A stretch of 64,000 bases of DNA from Sphingomonas arenae (GTDB lineage: Bacteria > Pseudomonadota > Alphaproteobacteria > Sphingomonadales > Sphingomonadaceae): the NCBI RefSeq assembly GCF_016924655.1, contig NZ_JAFFJU010000001.1, positions 1 to 64,000 of the forward strand, written 5' to 3'. A model generated the notes under the pieces. The model was not told where the DNA came from. It ran no database searches and saw only the letters and a list, made by a program, of their open reading frames with translations. Position numbers and translations under genes: made by a program. This document shows positions 10,175 through 18,663 of the stretch, one piece after another. Each line of letters opens with the position of its first letter. Within the stretch, counting starts at the first letter, position 1.

Positions 10175-10630
10175 ATGAGGAACCTCCCACTCGTGCTGGC
10201 CGCCGTGCTGATCGGGACACCGGCCGTTGCGAAGGCGCCCACGATCCGTGTGTCGGGCTGGGCGAGGCCCACGGTGGCTCCGCAGAAATCCGCAGCGGTC
10301 TACCTGTCGCTCCACAATGGTGGCCCGGGCAGCGACCGCCTCCTGGCCATCAGCACTCCGGTTGCCGGCAGCGCCAGCGTCCATTCTACGACCATGGCCG
10401 GCGGCGTCATGCGCATGCGAGGCGTCGCAAGCCTTCCGATCGCGGCGAGCCAGCGCATCACCATGAAGCCGGGCGGGCTGCACGTCATGCTCACGGGGCT
10501 CCGGGCTCCGCTCCGCGCGGGGCAGAAGCTGCCCCTGACCCTGCGGTTCGAGCGCGCGGGCCTGGTCCGGACGAGTGTTCCCATCCAAATGACTGCCGCA
10601 TCGGAGGACCATGGACACCACGGACACTGA
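10175..10630 (+). CDS. Periplasmic copper chaperone PCu(A)C
   Basis: A 151-residue secreted protein. The N-terminus (MRNLPLVLAAVLIGTPAVAKA) is a signal peptide with a cleavage site near residue 19-20. The Cu(I) site matches the family pattern H-X10-M-X21-H-X-M exactly: His70, Met81, His103 and Met105. The tail HGHHGH could bind additional copper. PCu(A)C proteins deliver Cu(I) to the CuA centre of cytochrome c oxidase, working with SCO. The next gene, an SCO protein, overlaps it by 20 bases, so the pair is translationally linked. Confidence 0.93.
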   Translation: MRNLPLVLAAVLIGTPAVAKAPTIRVSGWARPTVAPQKSAAVYLSLHNGGPGSDRLLAISTPVAGSASVHSTTMAGGVMRMRGVASLPIAASQRITMKPGGLHVMLTGLRAPLRAGQKLPLTLRFERAGLVRTSVPIQMTAASEDHGHHGH

Positions 10631-11252
10631 GGCAACTCGCAGCCCCTTGAAAACGGTCCGGCTGATCGTCTGGGCCCTCGTCGGGGTCGCGGCCGTGGTG
10701 CTCGCCTTCCTGCTGCTGCGGCCCGCCACGGACCCCAGCGCTAGAGTGGAGCCCGGCTTGCCGGGGTTCACGCTGGGCGGGCCCTTCACGCTGACCGGGG
10801 CCGACGGGAAACCGTTCTCGAGCACGCAGCTAGCCGGCAAGCCCTACGCCATGTTCTTCGGCTTCACGAATTGCCCTGACGTCTGCCCGAACACGCTGGC
10901 GCGGCTGGCCCAGCTCCGGCAGCAACTCGGCAAGGGCAACGACAGCTTTCGCATCGTGTTCGTCTCGGTCGATCCGGGCCGCGACACTCCCGAAGCGGTG
11001 GGCGCCTACACCAAGCTGTTCGACACCCCGATCATCGGCCTAACCGGCACCCCGAAACAGGTGGCGCAGGTCGCGAAGCAGCATGCCATCTACCACGCCA
11101 AGGTGCCGCAACCGGATCAGCCGGACGGCTACACGGTCGACCACGGCGCCGCGGTGTTGCTTTTCGACCGCAACGGCAAGTTCACCTCCACCATCGCGCA
11201 GGAAGAGCAGGACGCGCCCGTCCTGGACAAGCTCCGGCGGGTCACAGCCTGA
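10611..11252 (+). CDS. SCO family copper chaperone / thioredoxin-fold protein
   Basis: A 213-residue membrane-anchored protein. One transmembrane segment (about residues 17-36) is followed by a periplasmic thioredoxin fold. The copper ligands are Cys88 and Cys92 in NCPDVCP and His178 in YTVDHGAAV, as in Sco1/SenC. SCO proteins reduce or load copper into CuA of cytochrome c oxidase subunit II. The gene starts inside the 3' end of the PCuAC gene; the ATG at 10611 is the only start that keeps the membrane anchor. Oxidase genes themselves are not in the window. Confidence 0.93.
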   Translation: MDTTDTEATRSPLKTVRLIVWALVGVAAVVLAFLLLRPATDPSARVEPGLPGFTLGGPFTLTGADGKPFSSTQLAGKPYAMFFGFTNCPDVCPNTLARLAQLRQQLGKGNDSFRIVFVSVDPGRDTPEAVGAYTKLFDTPIIGLTGTPKQVAQVAKQHAIYHAKVPQPDQPDGYTVDHGAAVLLFDRNGKFTSTIAQEEQDAPVLDKLRRVTA

Positions 11253-11253
11253 T

Positions 11254-11273
11254 CTGTTGCTGCACTGCAACAG
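11254..11273 (+). terminator. Hairpin just after the SCO gene
   Basis: CTGTTGC (11254-11260) and GCAACAG (11267-11273) form a perfect 7-bp stem with a 6-base loop, two bases after the SCO stop. No T-run follows, so it is a weak terminator candidate or an mRNA 3'-end stabiliser. Confidence 0.4.
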
Positions 11274-11395
11274 CATGGCTTTGTAGCACCGTTGCGGATG
11301 CGAAATCCTTTGCTGCCCCGCTGATCTTGGACTAGCGGCCCCGCCTCCGGCAGCTCTTGCCGGAAGATAAACAGAACAGAAATGGAACTTCGTAC

Positions 11396-11890
11396 ATGCG
11401 TATGATCATGGTCGCGGCCGCTGCCGCGCTCGTCGCCGCGACTCCGGCCGCAGCCCAGGACACCACCGCCGAAACCGGCACCACTTTCACCGGCCCGCGC
11501 GTCGGCGTGAACCTGGGCTTTGCCGACGATGACGTCTTCGGCACCGAGACCTTCACCTACGGCGTGGAAGCGGGCTACGACGCTGACCTCGGCGGCGCAG
11601 TCGTCGGCGGCTCGGTCGAGCTGCAGGACAGCAAGGACACCGACCGGGAGATCGCTCTGACTGCGCGCGTCGGTGCGAAGCCGAGCCCGAACTTCCTGGT
11701 GTATGGCCTCGCCGGCTACACCAACCTGAAGGTCTTCGACGGCCTGAAGCTCGACGGCTACCGCGTCGGTGCAGGCATCGAGTTCGGTTTCAACCGGAAC
11801 GGCTTCGCCAAGGTCGAGCAGCGCTACTCGAACTACGAGCTGGGCGTTGACGGCTTTCAGACCGTGGTGGGTGTCGGCGTCCGCTTCTAA
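11396..11890 (+). CDS. Outer-membrane beta-barrel protein (opacity/OmpA-barrel type)
   Basis: A 164-residue secreted protein. The signal peptide MRMIMVAAAAALVAATPAAA is followed by a series of alternating amphipathic strands (GPRVGVNLGFADDD, YGVEAGYDADLG, GAVVGGSVELQDS, and so on) and ends in phenylalanine (VVGVGVRF), the usual outer-membrane insertion signal. That is the layout of small 8-stranded porin-like barrels. The ATG at 11396 is chosen because it begins the signal peptide; the in-frame extension to 11357 would bury it. The gene stands alone, with 143 bases upstream and an intrinsic terminator 26 bases downstream. Specific role unknown; probably structural or adhesion-related. Confidence 0.8.
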   Translation: MRMIMVAAAAALVAATPAAAQDTTAETGTTFTGPRVGVNLGFADDDVFGTETFTYGVEAGYDADLGGAVVGGSVELQDSKDTDREIALTARVGAKPSPNFLVYGLAGYTNLKVFDGLKLDGYRVGAGIEFGFNRNGFAKVEQRYSNYELGVDGFQTVVGVGVRF

Positions 11891-11915
11891 GCGGCGGCTT
11901 CACCACAACGACTGT

Positions 11916-11943
11916 AAGGGGCGGCTTCGGTCGCCCCTTTTTT
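11916..11943 (+). terminator. Intrinsic terminator after the barrel-protein gene
   Basis: AAGGGGCG (11916-11923) pairs with CGCCCCTT (11932-11939) around a GCTTCGGT loop, followed by a T-run to 11943. It ends exactly at the stop codon of the convergent hydrolase gene, so the T-run reaches the last base of that reading frame. Confidence 0.9.
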
Positions 11944-12815
11944 CATGCCTCCCGCTGGCGCACCCGGGCCAGCAGCCGGTCGATCGCCGCCACAGCCTCC
12001 GGTTCGTCCAGCGTCGGCGCGTGTCCCACGCCTGGAACCGTCACCAGCTCGGCCTGATCGCCCAACGTGCGCACAGTCCGCTCTGCGACATCCTGCGCGA
12101 GCAGGTCGCTCAACTCGCCCCGCAGCAGCGTCACCGGCTTGCCCTTCAGCCCGTCGAGCAGCGGCCACAAGTCTGGCTGGGTGCCCTCGTTCGCTTCCGA
12201 GAAGGGCAGCGCAATCGCCATGTCGTAGTCGAGCACGATCGAGCCGTCCGCCTCCTGCCGGCACGTCCGCCGCAGGAAGGTCTGGAGATCGCCCTCTCCC
12301 CAGTTCGGGTAAACCTCGCGCAGCCGGTCCCCCATCGCGGCCTCCGCCTCTGCCCAGCTGCGCCAGTTCACCGGCTTGCCGACATAGGTCCGGATTCGCT
12401 CGATCCCTGCCGGATCGACCTCCGGCCCCACGTCGTTGATCAGCGCGCCCGCAATCCGCTCTTCGTCCGTATAGGCGAGCAACATGGTGACCAGCCCACC
12501 CAGCGACGTCCCGAAGAACACCGCCGTCGCGATGCCCAGCTGGTCGAGCAGCTTCAGCACATCGGCCGCATAGGTCTTGGGCATGTAGCGCTTCGGGTCC
12601 GGATCCTTCTCGCTGAGGCCCCGACCGCGGAACTCCAGGCACAGCACCCGCCATTCCCCCGCCAGCCGCGCCGCCACATCCTCGAAGTCGCGCGCGTTGC
12701 GGGTGAGGCCCGGCAGGCACAGGATCGGCGGCTGGTCGGTCGGGCCCGCATAATCGCGGTAATGGAGCCTCAGGCCGTCAACACTGTTGTAGAAACGGTC
12801 TTCGTACTGGGCCAC
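11943..12815 (-). CDS. Alpha/beta hydrolase
   Basis: A 290-residue alpha/beta-hydrolase fold enzyme. The oxyanion motif ILCLPGLTRNARDF is near residue 31, nucleophilic Ser104 lies in FGTSLGGLV and catalytic His265 in GVGHAPTLDEP; the acidic residue is probably in the segment before it. No signal peptide, so cytoplasmic. The start is GTG 12815, giving MAQYEDRFYNSVDGLRLHY, the usual first strands. Its 5' end faces the SelO gene 40 bases away, so both share a short divergent promoter region. Substrate unknown: esterase, lactonase and C-C hydrolase activities all occur in this fold. Confidence 0.85.
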   Translation of the reverse strand: MAQYEDRFYNSVDGLRLHYRDYAGPTDQPPILCLPGLTRNARDFEDVAARLAGEWRVLCLEFRGRGLSEKDPDPKRYMPKTYAADVLKLLDQLGIATAVFFGTSLGGLVTMLLAYTDEERIAGALINDVGPEVDPAGIERIRTYVGKPVNWRSWAEAEAAMGDRLREVYPNWGEGDLQTFLRRTCRQEADGSIVLDYDMAIALPFSEANEGTQPDLWPLLDGLKGKPVTLLRGELSDLLAQDVAERTVRTLGDQAELVTVPGVGHAPTLDEPEAVAAIDRLLARVRQREA

Positions 12816-12855
12816 GCGCTCTTCCCCTGCTTCCCACCCCTCCTATCTGGACCCC

Positions 12856-14229
12856 ATGGCAACAAAGCAAGCCTATCGGCCCGATCCGCGGATCCTCGAA
12901 CTGGGGGACGCCTTCTACGACCCGGTCGAGCCCGCGCGTTTCCCGCGCGCCGTGCCGCGCTTCCTCAACCAGCGCTGGGCCGACCGCATCGGCCTGTCCG
13001 ACACCGACTGGGAAGCCCACTTCCACCGGTTCGAGGCGCTGCCGGACAACCTCCCGCGGCCGCTCGCACTGCGCTACCACGGCCACCAGTTCCGCTCGTA
13101 CAATCCGGAGATCGGCGACGGCCGCGGCTTCCTCTTCGCGCAGCTGCGGGACGAGTCCAACCGCCTGCTCGACCTTGCGACCAAGGGCTCGGGGCAGACC
13201 CCCTACAGCCGCTTCGGCGACGGCCGCCTGACCCTCAAGGGCGCGGTCCGCGAGGTCCTGGCGACCGAGATGCTGGAGGCGCTTGGCGTCAACACCTCCA
13301 AGACCTTCGCCGTGTTCGAGACAGGCGAAGCCCTCACCCGCGGCGACGAGCCCTCCCCGACCCGCTCGGCGGTGCTCACCCGGCTCGGCTACGGACACAT
13401 CCGCATCGGCACCTTTCAGCGCCTCGCCTACTTCGACGAAGCGGGGAACATCGCGAAGCTCAACCGCTATTGCCTGCAGCATCTCTATGGCGAAGAGCCA
13501 ACGGACAGCGACGCGGAGAATGCCGAGCGCCTGTTCGACCAAGTCGCGAGCGCCACCGCCCGCCTCGCTGCCTCCTACATGGCCGCCGGCTTCGTGCACG
13601 GCGTGCTCAACAGCGACAATATCGCCATCTCGGGCGAGAGCTTCGACTATGGCCCATGGCGCTTCTCGCCGGAGTGGGACCCCGCCTTCACCGCCGCCTA
13701 CTTCGACCAGACCGGCCTCTACGCCTTCGGCCGCCAGCCCGAGGCGATCCAGTGGGATCTCGCGCAACTCGGCGGCTGCCTGACCTTCCTGTGCGAAGCC
13801 GCTCCGCTGTCCGCCATCCTCGAGGACTGGGGCAAGAGGTTCGAAGCCGCCCTCATCGAAGCCTTTGTCCGCCGCCTCGGCATTGAGACCCTCGGCACGG
13901 AGGACGACCGCTTGCTCGGAGGAGCCATCCTCTCGGCGCTCCAGTCCCGCGCTGTCGGGATCGACCGCCTGTTCTTCGACTGGCGTGGCGGGCGGGCTCC
14001 GGAGGGCGAACCCTACACCAGCGAGGCGTTCGACAAGCTGCGGCAAGCGCTGGCCGGCAGAGCCCGAGTGCCTACCCACCCCTATTGGTCCGACCCGGAG
14101 CCATGCTCCATGCATATCGAAGAGGTTGAGGCCATCTGGGCTCCCATTGCCGAGCAGGACGACTGGAGCCGCTTCGAAGACAAGATCACCGCCATTCGCC
14201 GGATGGGCGAGGCGATGCGTGAGGCCTGA
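12856..14229 (+). CDS. selO: Protein adenylyltransferase SelO (YdiU family)
   Basis: A 457-residue member of the SelO/UPF0061 pseudokinase family, which transfers AMP from ATP to Ser/Thr/Tyr of proteins, linked to redox stress. Diagnostic blocks: RYHGHQF near residue 75, EIGDGRGFLFAQL, DLATKGSGQTPYSRFGDGRL (the ATP-binding part), RLGYGHIRIGTFQRLAY, and the metal/catalytic HGVLNSDNIAISGESFDYGP near residue 250. It is slightly shorter than the E. coli protein of about 480 residues. The ATG at 12856 is preceded by a short leader shared with the divergent hydrolase. Targets in this organism are unknown. Confidence 0.93.
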   Translation: MATKQAYRPDPRILELGDAFYDPVEPARFPRAVPRFLNQRWADRIGLSDTDWEAHFHRFEALPDNLPRPLALRYHGHQFRSYNPEIGDGRGFLFAQLRDESNRLLDLATKGSGQTPYSRFGDGRLTLKGAVREVLATEMLEALGVNTSKTFAVFETGEALTRGDEPSPTRSAVLTRLGYGHIRIGTFQRLAYFDEAGNIAKLNRYCLQHLYGEEPTDSDAENAERLFDQVASATARLAASYMAAGFVHGVLNSDNIAISGESFDYGPWRFSPEWDPAFTAAYFDQTGLYAFGRQPEAIQWDLAQLGGCLTFLCEAAPLSAILEDWGKRFEAALIEAFVRRLGIETLGTEDDRLLGGAILSALQSRAVGIDRLFFDWRGGRAPEGEPYTSEAFDKLRQALAGRARVPTHPYWSDPEPCSMHIEEVEAIWAPIAEQDDWSRFEDKITAIRRMGEAMREA

Positions 14230-14298
14230 CGCCCCTCGGCCCACCTTGACCCTCTATCAGAACCATGGTGACAGGCGCGCACCCAAGCGGGAGGATAC

Positions 14299-15726
14299 AT
14301 GACGAACAGGCTGATTTCGACCGAGCCGGCGACCGGCGCGGAACTCTGGTCGGGTGAGATCGGGGACGCCGCGTTCGAGGTCGCAGCTGCCCGGGCAGCC
14401 TGGCCGGAGTGGGCGAGCCAATCCACGTCCTACCGCATGGAAACACTCCGCCGCTTCGCCAACGTCGTGCGCGGCCGGGAGGCGGAGTTCGCCGACCTGA
14501 TCGCCCGCGAAACGGGCAAGCCCTTGTGGGAAGCGCGGACGGAAGTCGGCGCGGTGATCAACAAGGTGGAGATCTCCGTCACCGCTTATTCGGAGCGGAC
14601 TCCCCAGCGGAAAATGGAGGCTGCGCTCGGCAGCAAGATCGCGGTCCGGCACAAGCCTCACGGCGTCCTCGCAGTGCTCGGCCCGTACAACTTCCCGGCC
14701 CATCTGCCGAACGGGCACATTGTGCCTGCCCTGATTGCGGGCAACGCGGTCGTGTTCAAGCCATCGGAGAAGACGCCCGCCACCGGCGCACTGCTGGTCG
14801 ATTGCTATCGCGAAGCCGGCGTTCCCGAGGGAGTGGTCCGCCTCCTCATCGGCGGCCCGAATGAAGGCCGCGCACTGGCAGGACAGGATGGCATCGACGG
14901 CCTGCTGTTCACCGGCTCCGCGCGCGCCGGCCAGGCCTTGCATCGCCAGTTCGCCGACATGCCGCACAAGATCCTCGCGCTGGAGCTGGGCGGCAACAAC
15001 CCGCTCGTCATCTGGAACGCCAAGGATATCCCCGCGGCAGCGACCATTGCCCTGCAATCCGCTTTCCTTTCGGCTGGCCAGCGTTGCACGGCTGCCCGGC
15101 GCCTCATCGTCCAGGACGGGCAAGCGGATGACGTGGTCGCGGCCATCCTCAAGATGATCGACCGGATCATCGTCGGCGCGCCGCATGACACCCCGGCACC
15201 CTTCATGGGACCCGTCATCGACAATGGCGCGGCCGATCACCTGCAGGAACAATTCCTGGGGCTCATGATGAAGGGCGGGAAGGTCATCCGCCGCCTGGAC
15301 CGGCCGGACGAGCGCAAGCCCTTCGTGACGCCGGCGGTGATAGACGTGACCGGCATCGACGGGCTGCCCGACGAAGAACTGTTCGGCCCGGTGCTTCAGC
15401 TCATCCGGGTGCCCGACTTCGAGACTGCCATCGCAGAGGCGAACAACACCCGCTTCGGCCTCGCCGCCAGCCTGGTGGGTGGCAGCCCCGAACAGTACGA
15501 GCGCTTCTGGTCACAGGTCCGGGCGGGCGTGATCAACTGGAACAAGCCGACGAACGGCGCCCCCAGCAACGCGCCCTTCGGCGGAGTGGGTCTGTCGGGC
15601 AACCATCGCCCGAGTGCATTTTATGCGGCGGATTATTGCGCCTATCCGGTCACAAGCAGCGAGGCGGAACTGGCAAGGGCCAGCATCGGCGAAGGGCTGC
15701 GCGACCCTAACATGCTCGAAGACTAG
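14299..15726 (+). CDS. astD: N-succinylglutamate 5-semialdehyde dehydrogenase
   Basis: A 475-residue aldehyde dehydrogenase. GPYNFPAHLPNGHIVPALIA, Glu229 in LALELGGNNPLV and catalytic Cys263 in SAGQRCTAARR are the signature of AstD, the fourth enzyme of the arginine succinyltransferase pathway, which oxidises succinylglutamate semialdehyde to succinylglutamate with NAD+. GCGGGAGGATAC gives a good ribosome-binding site. No astA, astB, astC or astE neighbours it, so it is an orphan here; the rest may be elsewhere, or it may serve another aldehyde. An intrinsic terminator of the opposing gene follows. Confidence 0.88.
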   Translation: MTNRLISTEPATGAELWSGEIGDAAFEVAAARAAWPEWASQSTSYRMETLRRFANVVRGREAEFADLIARETGKPLWEARTEVGAVINKVEISVTAYSERTPQRKMEAALGSKIAVRHKPHGVLAVLGPYNFPAHLPNGHIVPALIAGNAVVFKPSEKTPATGALLVDCYREAGVPEGVVRLLIGGPNEGRALAGQDGIDGLLFTGSARAGQALHRQFADMPHKILALELGGNNPLVIWNAKDIPAAATIALQSAFLSAGQRCTAARRLIVQDGQADDVVAAILKMIDRIIVGAPHDTPAPFMGPVIDNGAADHLQEQFLGLMMKGGKVIRRLDRPDERKPFVTPAVIDVTGIDGLPDEELFGPVLQLIRVPDFETAIAEANNTRFGLAASLVGGSPEQYERFWSQVRAGVINWNKPTNGAPSNAPFGGVGLSGNHRPSAFYAADYCAYPVTSSEAELARASIGEGLRDPNMLED

Positions 15727-15731
15727 GCGGA

Positions 15732-15756
15732 AAAGTGCTCCCGGCAGGTCGGGAGC
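15732..15756 (-). terminator. Intrinsic terminator of the UrcA-family gene (minus strand)
   Basis: Read on the minus strand, GCTCCCG (15756-15750) pairs with CGGGAGC (15743-15737) around a 6-base loop, followed by AC and TTTT (15734-15731). It lies 14 bases past the urcA-like stop and just after the astD stop. Confidence 0.75.
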
Positions 15757-15770
15757 AGAAGGGAACGCGG

Positions 15771-16172
15771 TCAGTTCTTGACGGCGACGAGCACGGCGCC
15801 GGCGATCACGGGCGACTCTCCACGGGCCGCCATTGCGCGCGCCCGGTCGAGGGCCGTTGCAATCTGCGGGCGTGCGGATTCCCAGGACATCCCGCGACAC
15901 GTCCACAGGTCCGTGTAGGGAGCGCCGGGGTTGGCCTTGTTGCAGACCTGACCGACCGCCCGTCCGACCCGCCGGTAGAGAAGCTTCTCACCGTCGCGGG
16001 AAGCAAGGTTCAGGTCGCCGTAGGTGACCCGCTGGACGATCGCGCCTTCCGGCGGAGATCCTTCAATGACCACCGGCCGATCCGCGGCGGCGCTTGGCGA
16101 TGCGATCAGGAACACACCCGAGGCAGTGATCGCGACTGCTGCGCACAGGGGTGCAAGCTTGATGGTAGCCAT
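15771..16172 (-). CDS. UrcA family secreted protein
   Basis: A 133-residue protein with a signal peptide (MATIKLAPLCAAVAITASGVFLIASPSAAA) and a mature domain containing RVTYGDLNLASRDGEKLLYR, a conserved cysteine pair (QVCNKAN and WTCRGM) and ARPQIATALDRARAMA. This is the pattern of the UrcA family, common in sphingomonads and caulobacters; its function is unknown. An ATG at 16181 is in frame, but GGAGG lies directly against it and nine bases before the ATG at 16172, so 16172 is preferred. It is monocistronic with its own terminator. The 233 bases upstream, to the dnaB stop, hold no gene I can support. Confidence 0.8.
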   Translation of the reverse strand: MATIKLAPLCAAVAITASGVFLIASPSAAADRPVVIEGSPPEGAIVQRVTYGDLNLASRDGEKLLYRRVGRAVGQVCNKANPGAPYTDLWTCRGMSWESARPQIATALDRARAMAARGESPVIAGAVLVAVKN

Positions 16173-16405
16173 GGTGTTCATCCTCCACTCGCTTGCATGC
16201 GAGCCAGGACGAGATGCCCTTGTCGGATTGCGTTGGCACTCACGGTTCGACGGCCCGATATGGTCTTCGGGGATGAAGTGCGGGGTGCTTCGACGAAGCG
16301 CTTCGTGCGTCGGCGAATGGATGAACGACGGCAGCGACTCCGCCGCAAGGCGGGCCGGCGGAGGGCGGATGCCTCGGCCGGCCCGCTGCCCCGCCCCGGG
16401 TCGGA

Positions 16406-17920
16406 CTAGCCGTGCATCTCCGGCAGGTAGTTCTCGTCGGCCAGGTCGCTGAACTTGGTCACGCGCGCATCGAACTTCAGCCTGACCTTCCCGGTCGCGC
16501 CGTGGCGCTGCTTGGCGACAATCAGCTCCGCAAGTCCGTAGACGCGCTCCACGTCGCGCTGCCACATCTCGTGCGCTTCCCAGACCTTGGTGTCGTCGCC
16601 TTCAACCGGGCGCTTGGGCTCCTTGGCCATGACGTAATAATCTTCGCGGAAGACGAACCAGACCATGTCGGCGTCCTGCTCGATCGAGCCCGATTCGCGC
16701 AGGTCGCTGAGCTGTGGACGCTTGTCCTCCCTTTGCTCGACGGCGCGGCTGAGCTGGGACAGCGCAAGCACCGGGCAGTCCAGCTCCTTGGCCAGCTGCT
16801 TGAGGCCGCGGCTGATCTCGGAAATCTCCTGCACGCGATTGTCGTTGCTGCCCTTGCCGCTGCCCTGCAGCAGCTGCAGGTAGTCGATGACGATGAAGCC
16901 GATGCCCTTCTGCCGCTTCAAACGCCGCGCGCGGGCCCGAAGGCCGGCGATGGTTAGGCCGGGCGTATCGTCGATATAGAGCGGCAACGCCTGCAGCTCG
17001 GCCGCGGCCCGCGCCAGGTTGCGGAACTCCTGCTGGCTGATCTTGCCCATGCGCAGGTTCTCGGAACTGATCCCCGACTGTTCCGCCAGCACACGGGTGG
17101 CCAGCTGGTCGGCGCTCATTTCCAGGCTGAAGAAGGCCGTCGCCGCGCCGGCCGACTTCGCCGGCTCGATCCCGTCCTCGATGTCGCGCAGGTAGCGCTG
17201 GGCGGCCGAGAAGGCGATGTTGGTCGCAAGCGAGGTCTTGCCCATGCCCGGACGGCCGGCGAGTATCATCAGGTCGGACTTGTGCATGCCGCCGATCTTG
17301 GCGTTCACGCTGTCGAGGCCCGTCGTGATGCCGCTGAGGTGGCCGCCGGAGTTCAGCGCCTTCTCCGCCGTTTCCAGCGCCAGCCGCGTCGCCTCGGCGA
17401 ACGCCTTCACCTTGCCCTCGCCGCCGCCCTGCTCGGCGACCTTGTACAGCTCGGTCTCGGCCCGCTCGATCTGCTCCAGCGGAAGCACGTCCTCGGACGT
17501 GTCGAGCGCGCTTTCGACCATCTCCCGGCCCACGCTGACCAGCGACCGCAGCAGCGCCAGGTCATAGATCTGCTGGGCGAAGTCGCGCGCACCGATGATC
17601 GCGGCGCCGGAGCCCGTCAGCTGCGCGAGGTAAGACGGGCCGCCCACCTCCTTCATGGCCTCATCCGCGTCGAACAGCGGGCGGAGAGTCACCGGGTTCG
17701 CGACCATGTTGCGGTCGGTCATCCGCAGGATGGCGTCGTAAATTCGTCCGTGCAGCGGCTCGAAGAAGTGATCCGACCGGAGCTTGAGCTGCACGTCCTC
17801 GACCAGCCGGTTGTCGAGCATCAGCGCGCCCAGCAGGGCCGCTTCCGCCTCGATGTTCTGCGGGAGAGTCGGGCTCTCCGGCGCTTCGGCGGCGCCCGGA
17901 TGTCGGAGGATTTCAGCCAT
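16406..17920 (-). CDS. dnaB: Replicative DNA helicase DnaB
   Basis: A 504-residue hexameric helicase that unwinds DNA ahead of the replisome. The N-terminal helical domain (QNIEAEAALLGALMLDNR) covers about residues 20-130. The RecA-like ATPase domain follows, with Walker A GRPGMGKT at 222-229, FFSLEMSADQLATR, IVIDYLQLL and the C-terminal DLRESGSIEQDADMVWFVFR. No intein interrupts it. ATG 17920 gives the usual short leader. It is divergent from dcd across 188 bases that contain two DnaA-box-like sites. Confidence 0.97.
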   Translation of the reverse strand: MAEILRHPGAAEAPESPTLPQNIEAEAALLGALMLDNRLVEDVQLKLRSDHFFEPLHGRIYDAILRMTDRNMVANPVTLRPLFDADEAMKEVGGPSYLAQLTGSGAAIIGARDFAQQIYDLALLRSLVSVGREMVESALDTSEDVLPLEQIERAETELYKVAEQGGGEGKVKAFAEATRLALETAEKALNSGGHLSGITTGLDSVNAKIGGMHKSDLMILAGRPGMGKTSLATNIAFSAAQRYLRDIEDGIEPAKSAGAATAFFSLEMSADQLATRVLAEQSGISSENLRMGKISQQEFRNLARAAAELQALPLYIDDTPGLTIAGLRARARRLKRQKGIGFIVIDYLQLLQGSGKGSNDNRVQEISEISRGLKQLAKELDCPVLALSQLSRAVEQREDKRPQLSDLRESGSIEQDADMVWFVFREDYYVMAKEPKRPVEGDDTKVWEAHEMWQRDVERVYGLAELIVAKQRHGATGKVRLKFDARVTKFSDLADENYLPEMHG

Positions 17921-18108
17921 GAAGAAGCGTCTACGCTCAAGCCTCGCCGCTTACCATGTGTTACATCCGCCACGGCTGTGGACAACTATGTGGGCGGATG
18001 GCGTAGCCCGCCCGCAGCAATCGTCCTTTTTCCGGCTCCGTCATCATCCACAGAAAAGATCGCCAGGCCTTTGCTCGACAGCCGTTCGTCAGGCTACGCC
18101 AGCCAGCC
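17921..18108. promoter_or_regulatory. dnaB-dcd divergent promoter region with two DnaA-box-like 9-mers
   Basis: This 188-base gap separates the divergent dnaB and dcd starts. TGTGGACAA (17977-17985, minus-strand reading TTGTCCACA) and TCATCCACA (18044-18052) each differ by one base from the DnaA box TTATCCACA. Their placement upstream of the helicase gene suggests DnaA-linked control, which is inference. I see no clear -35/-10 pair. Confidence 0.35.
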
Positions 18109-18663
18109 ATGAGTATCCTCTCCGACCGCTGGATTCGTGAACACGCGCTCAACCACGGCATGATCGAACCGTTCGTGGAGGCGCAGCGCCGGGATGGGTG
18201 CATCAGCTACGGGCTGTCGAGCTACGGCTACGACGCGCGGGTATCGGACGAATTCAAGATCTTCACCAACGTCGACTCTGCGACCGTGGACCCCAAGGAC
18301 TTCGCATCCAACAGTTTCGTTGATCGCAAAGTTGACACCTGCATCATCCCCCCCAACAGCTTCGCCCTCGCCCGCACCGTCGAATATTTCCGCATTCCTC
18401 GCGACGTTCTTGTCATTTGCCTCGGCAAGTCCACCTACGCGCGCTGCGGAATCATCGTGAACGTCACCCCGCTCGAGCCCGGGTGGGAGGGTCACGTCAC
18501 GCTGGAGTTCTCGAACACCACGCCGCTCCCGGCGAAGATCTACGCCAACGAAGGTGCCTGCCAGTTCCTGTTCCTGCAAGGGAACGAGCCGTGCGAGATC
18601 AGCTACGCCGACCGCGCGGGCAAATATATGGGTCAGCGCGGCGTCACTCTGCCGCGGCTCTAG
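18109..18663 (+). CDS. dcd: dCTP deaminase
   Basis: A 184-residue trimeric enzyme that deaminates dCTP to dUTP, the main route to dTTP in Gram-negative bacteria. Conserved elements are [16 protein letters not shown] near the N-terminus, [20 protein letters not shown] in the middle, and the catalytic-Glu segment [20 protein letters not shown]; the C-terminal [13 protein letters not shown] closes over the substrate. Length matches the family. It ends on a CTAG (18660-18663) shared with the convergent FMN reductase gene. Confidence 0.97.
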   Translation: MSILSDRWIREHALNHGMIEPFVEAQRRDGCISYGLSSYGYDARVSDEFKIFTNVDSATVDPKDFASNSFVDRKVDTCIIPPNSFALARTVEYFRIPRDVLVICLGKSTYARCGIIVNVTPLEPGWEGHVTLEFSNTTPLPAKIYANEGACQFLFLQGNEPCEISYADRAGKYMGQRGVTLPRL

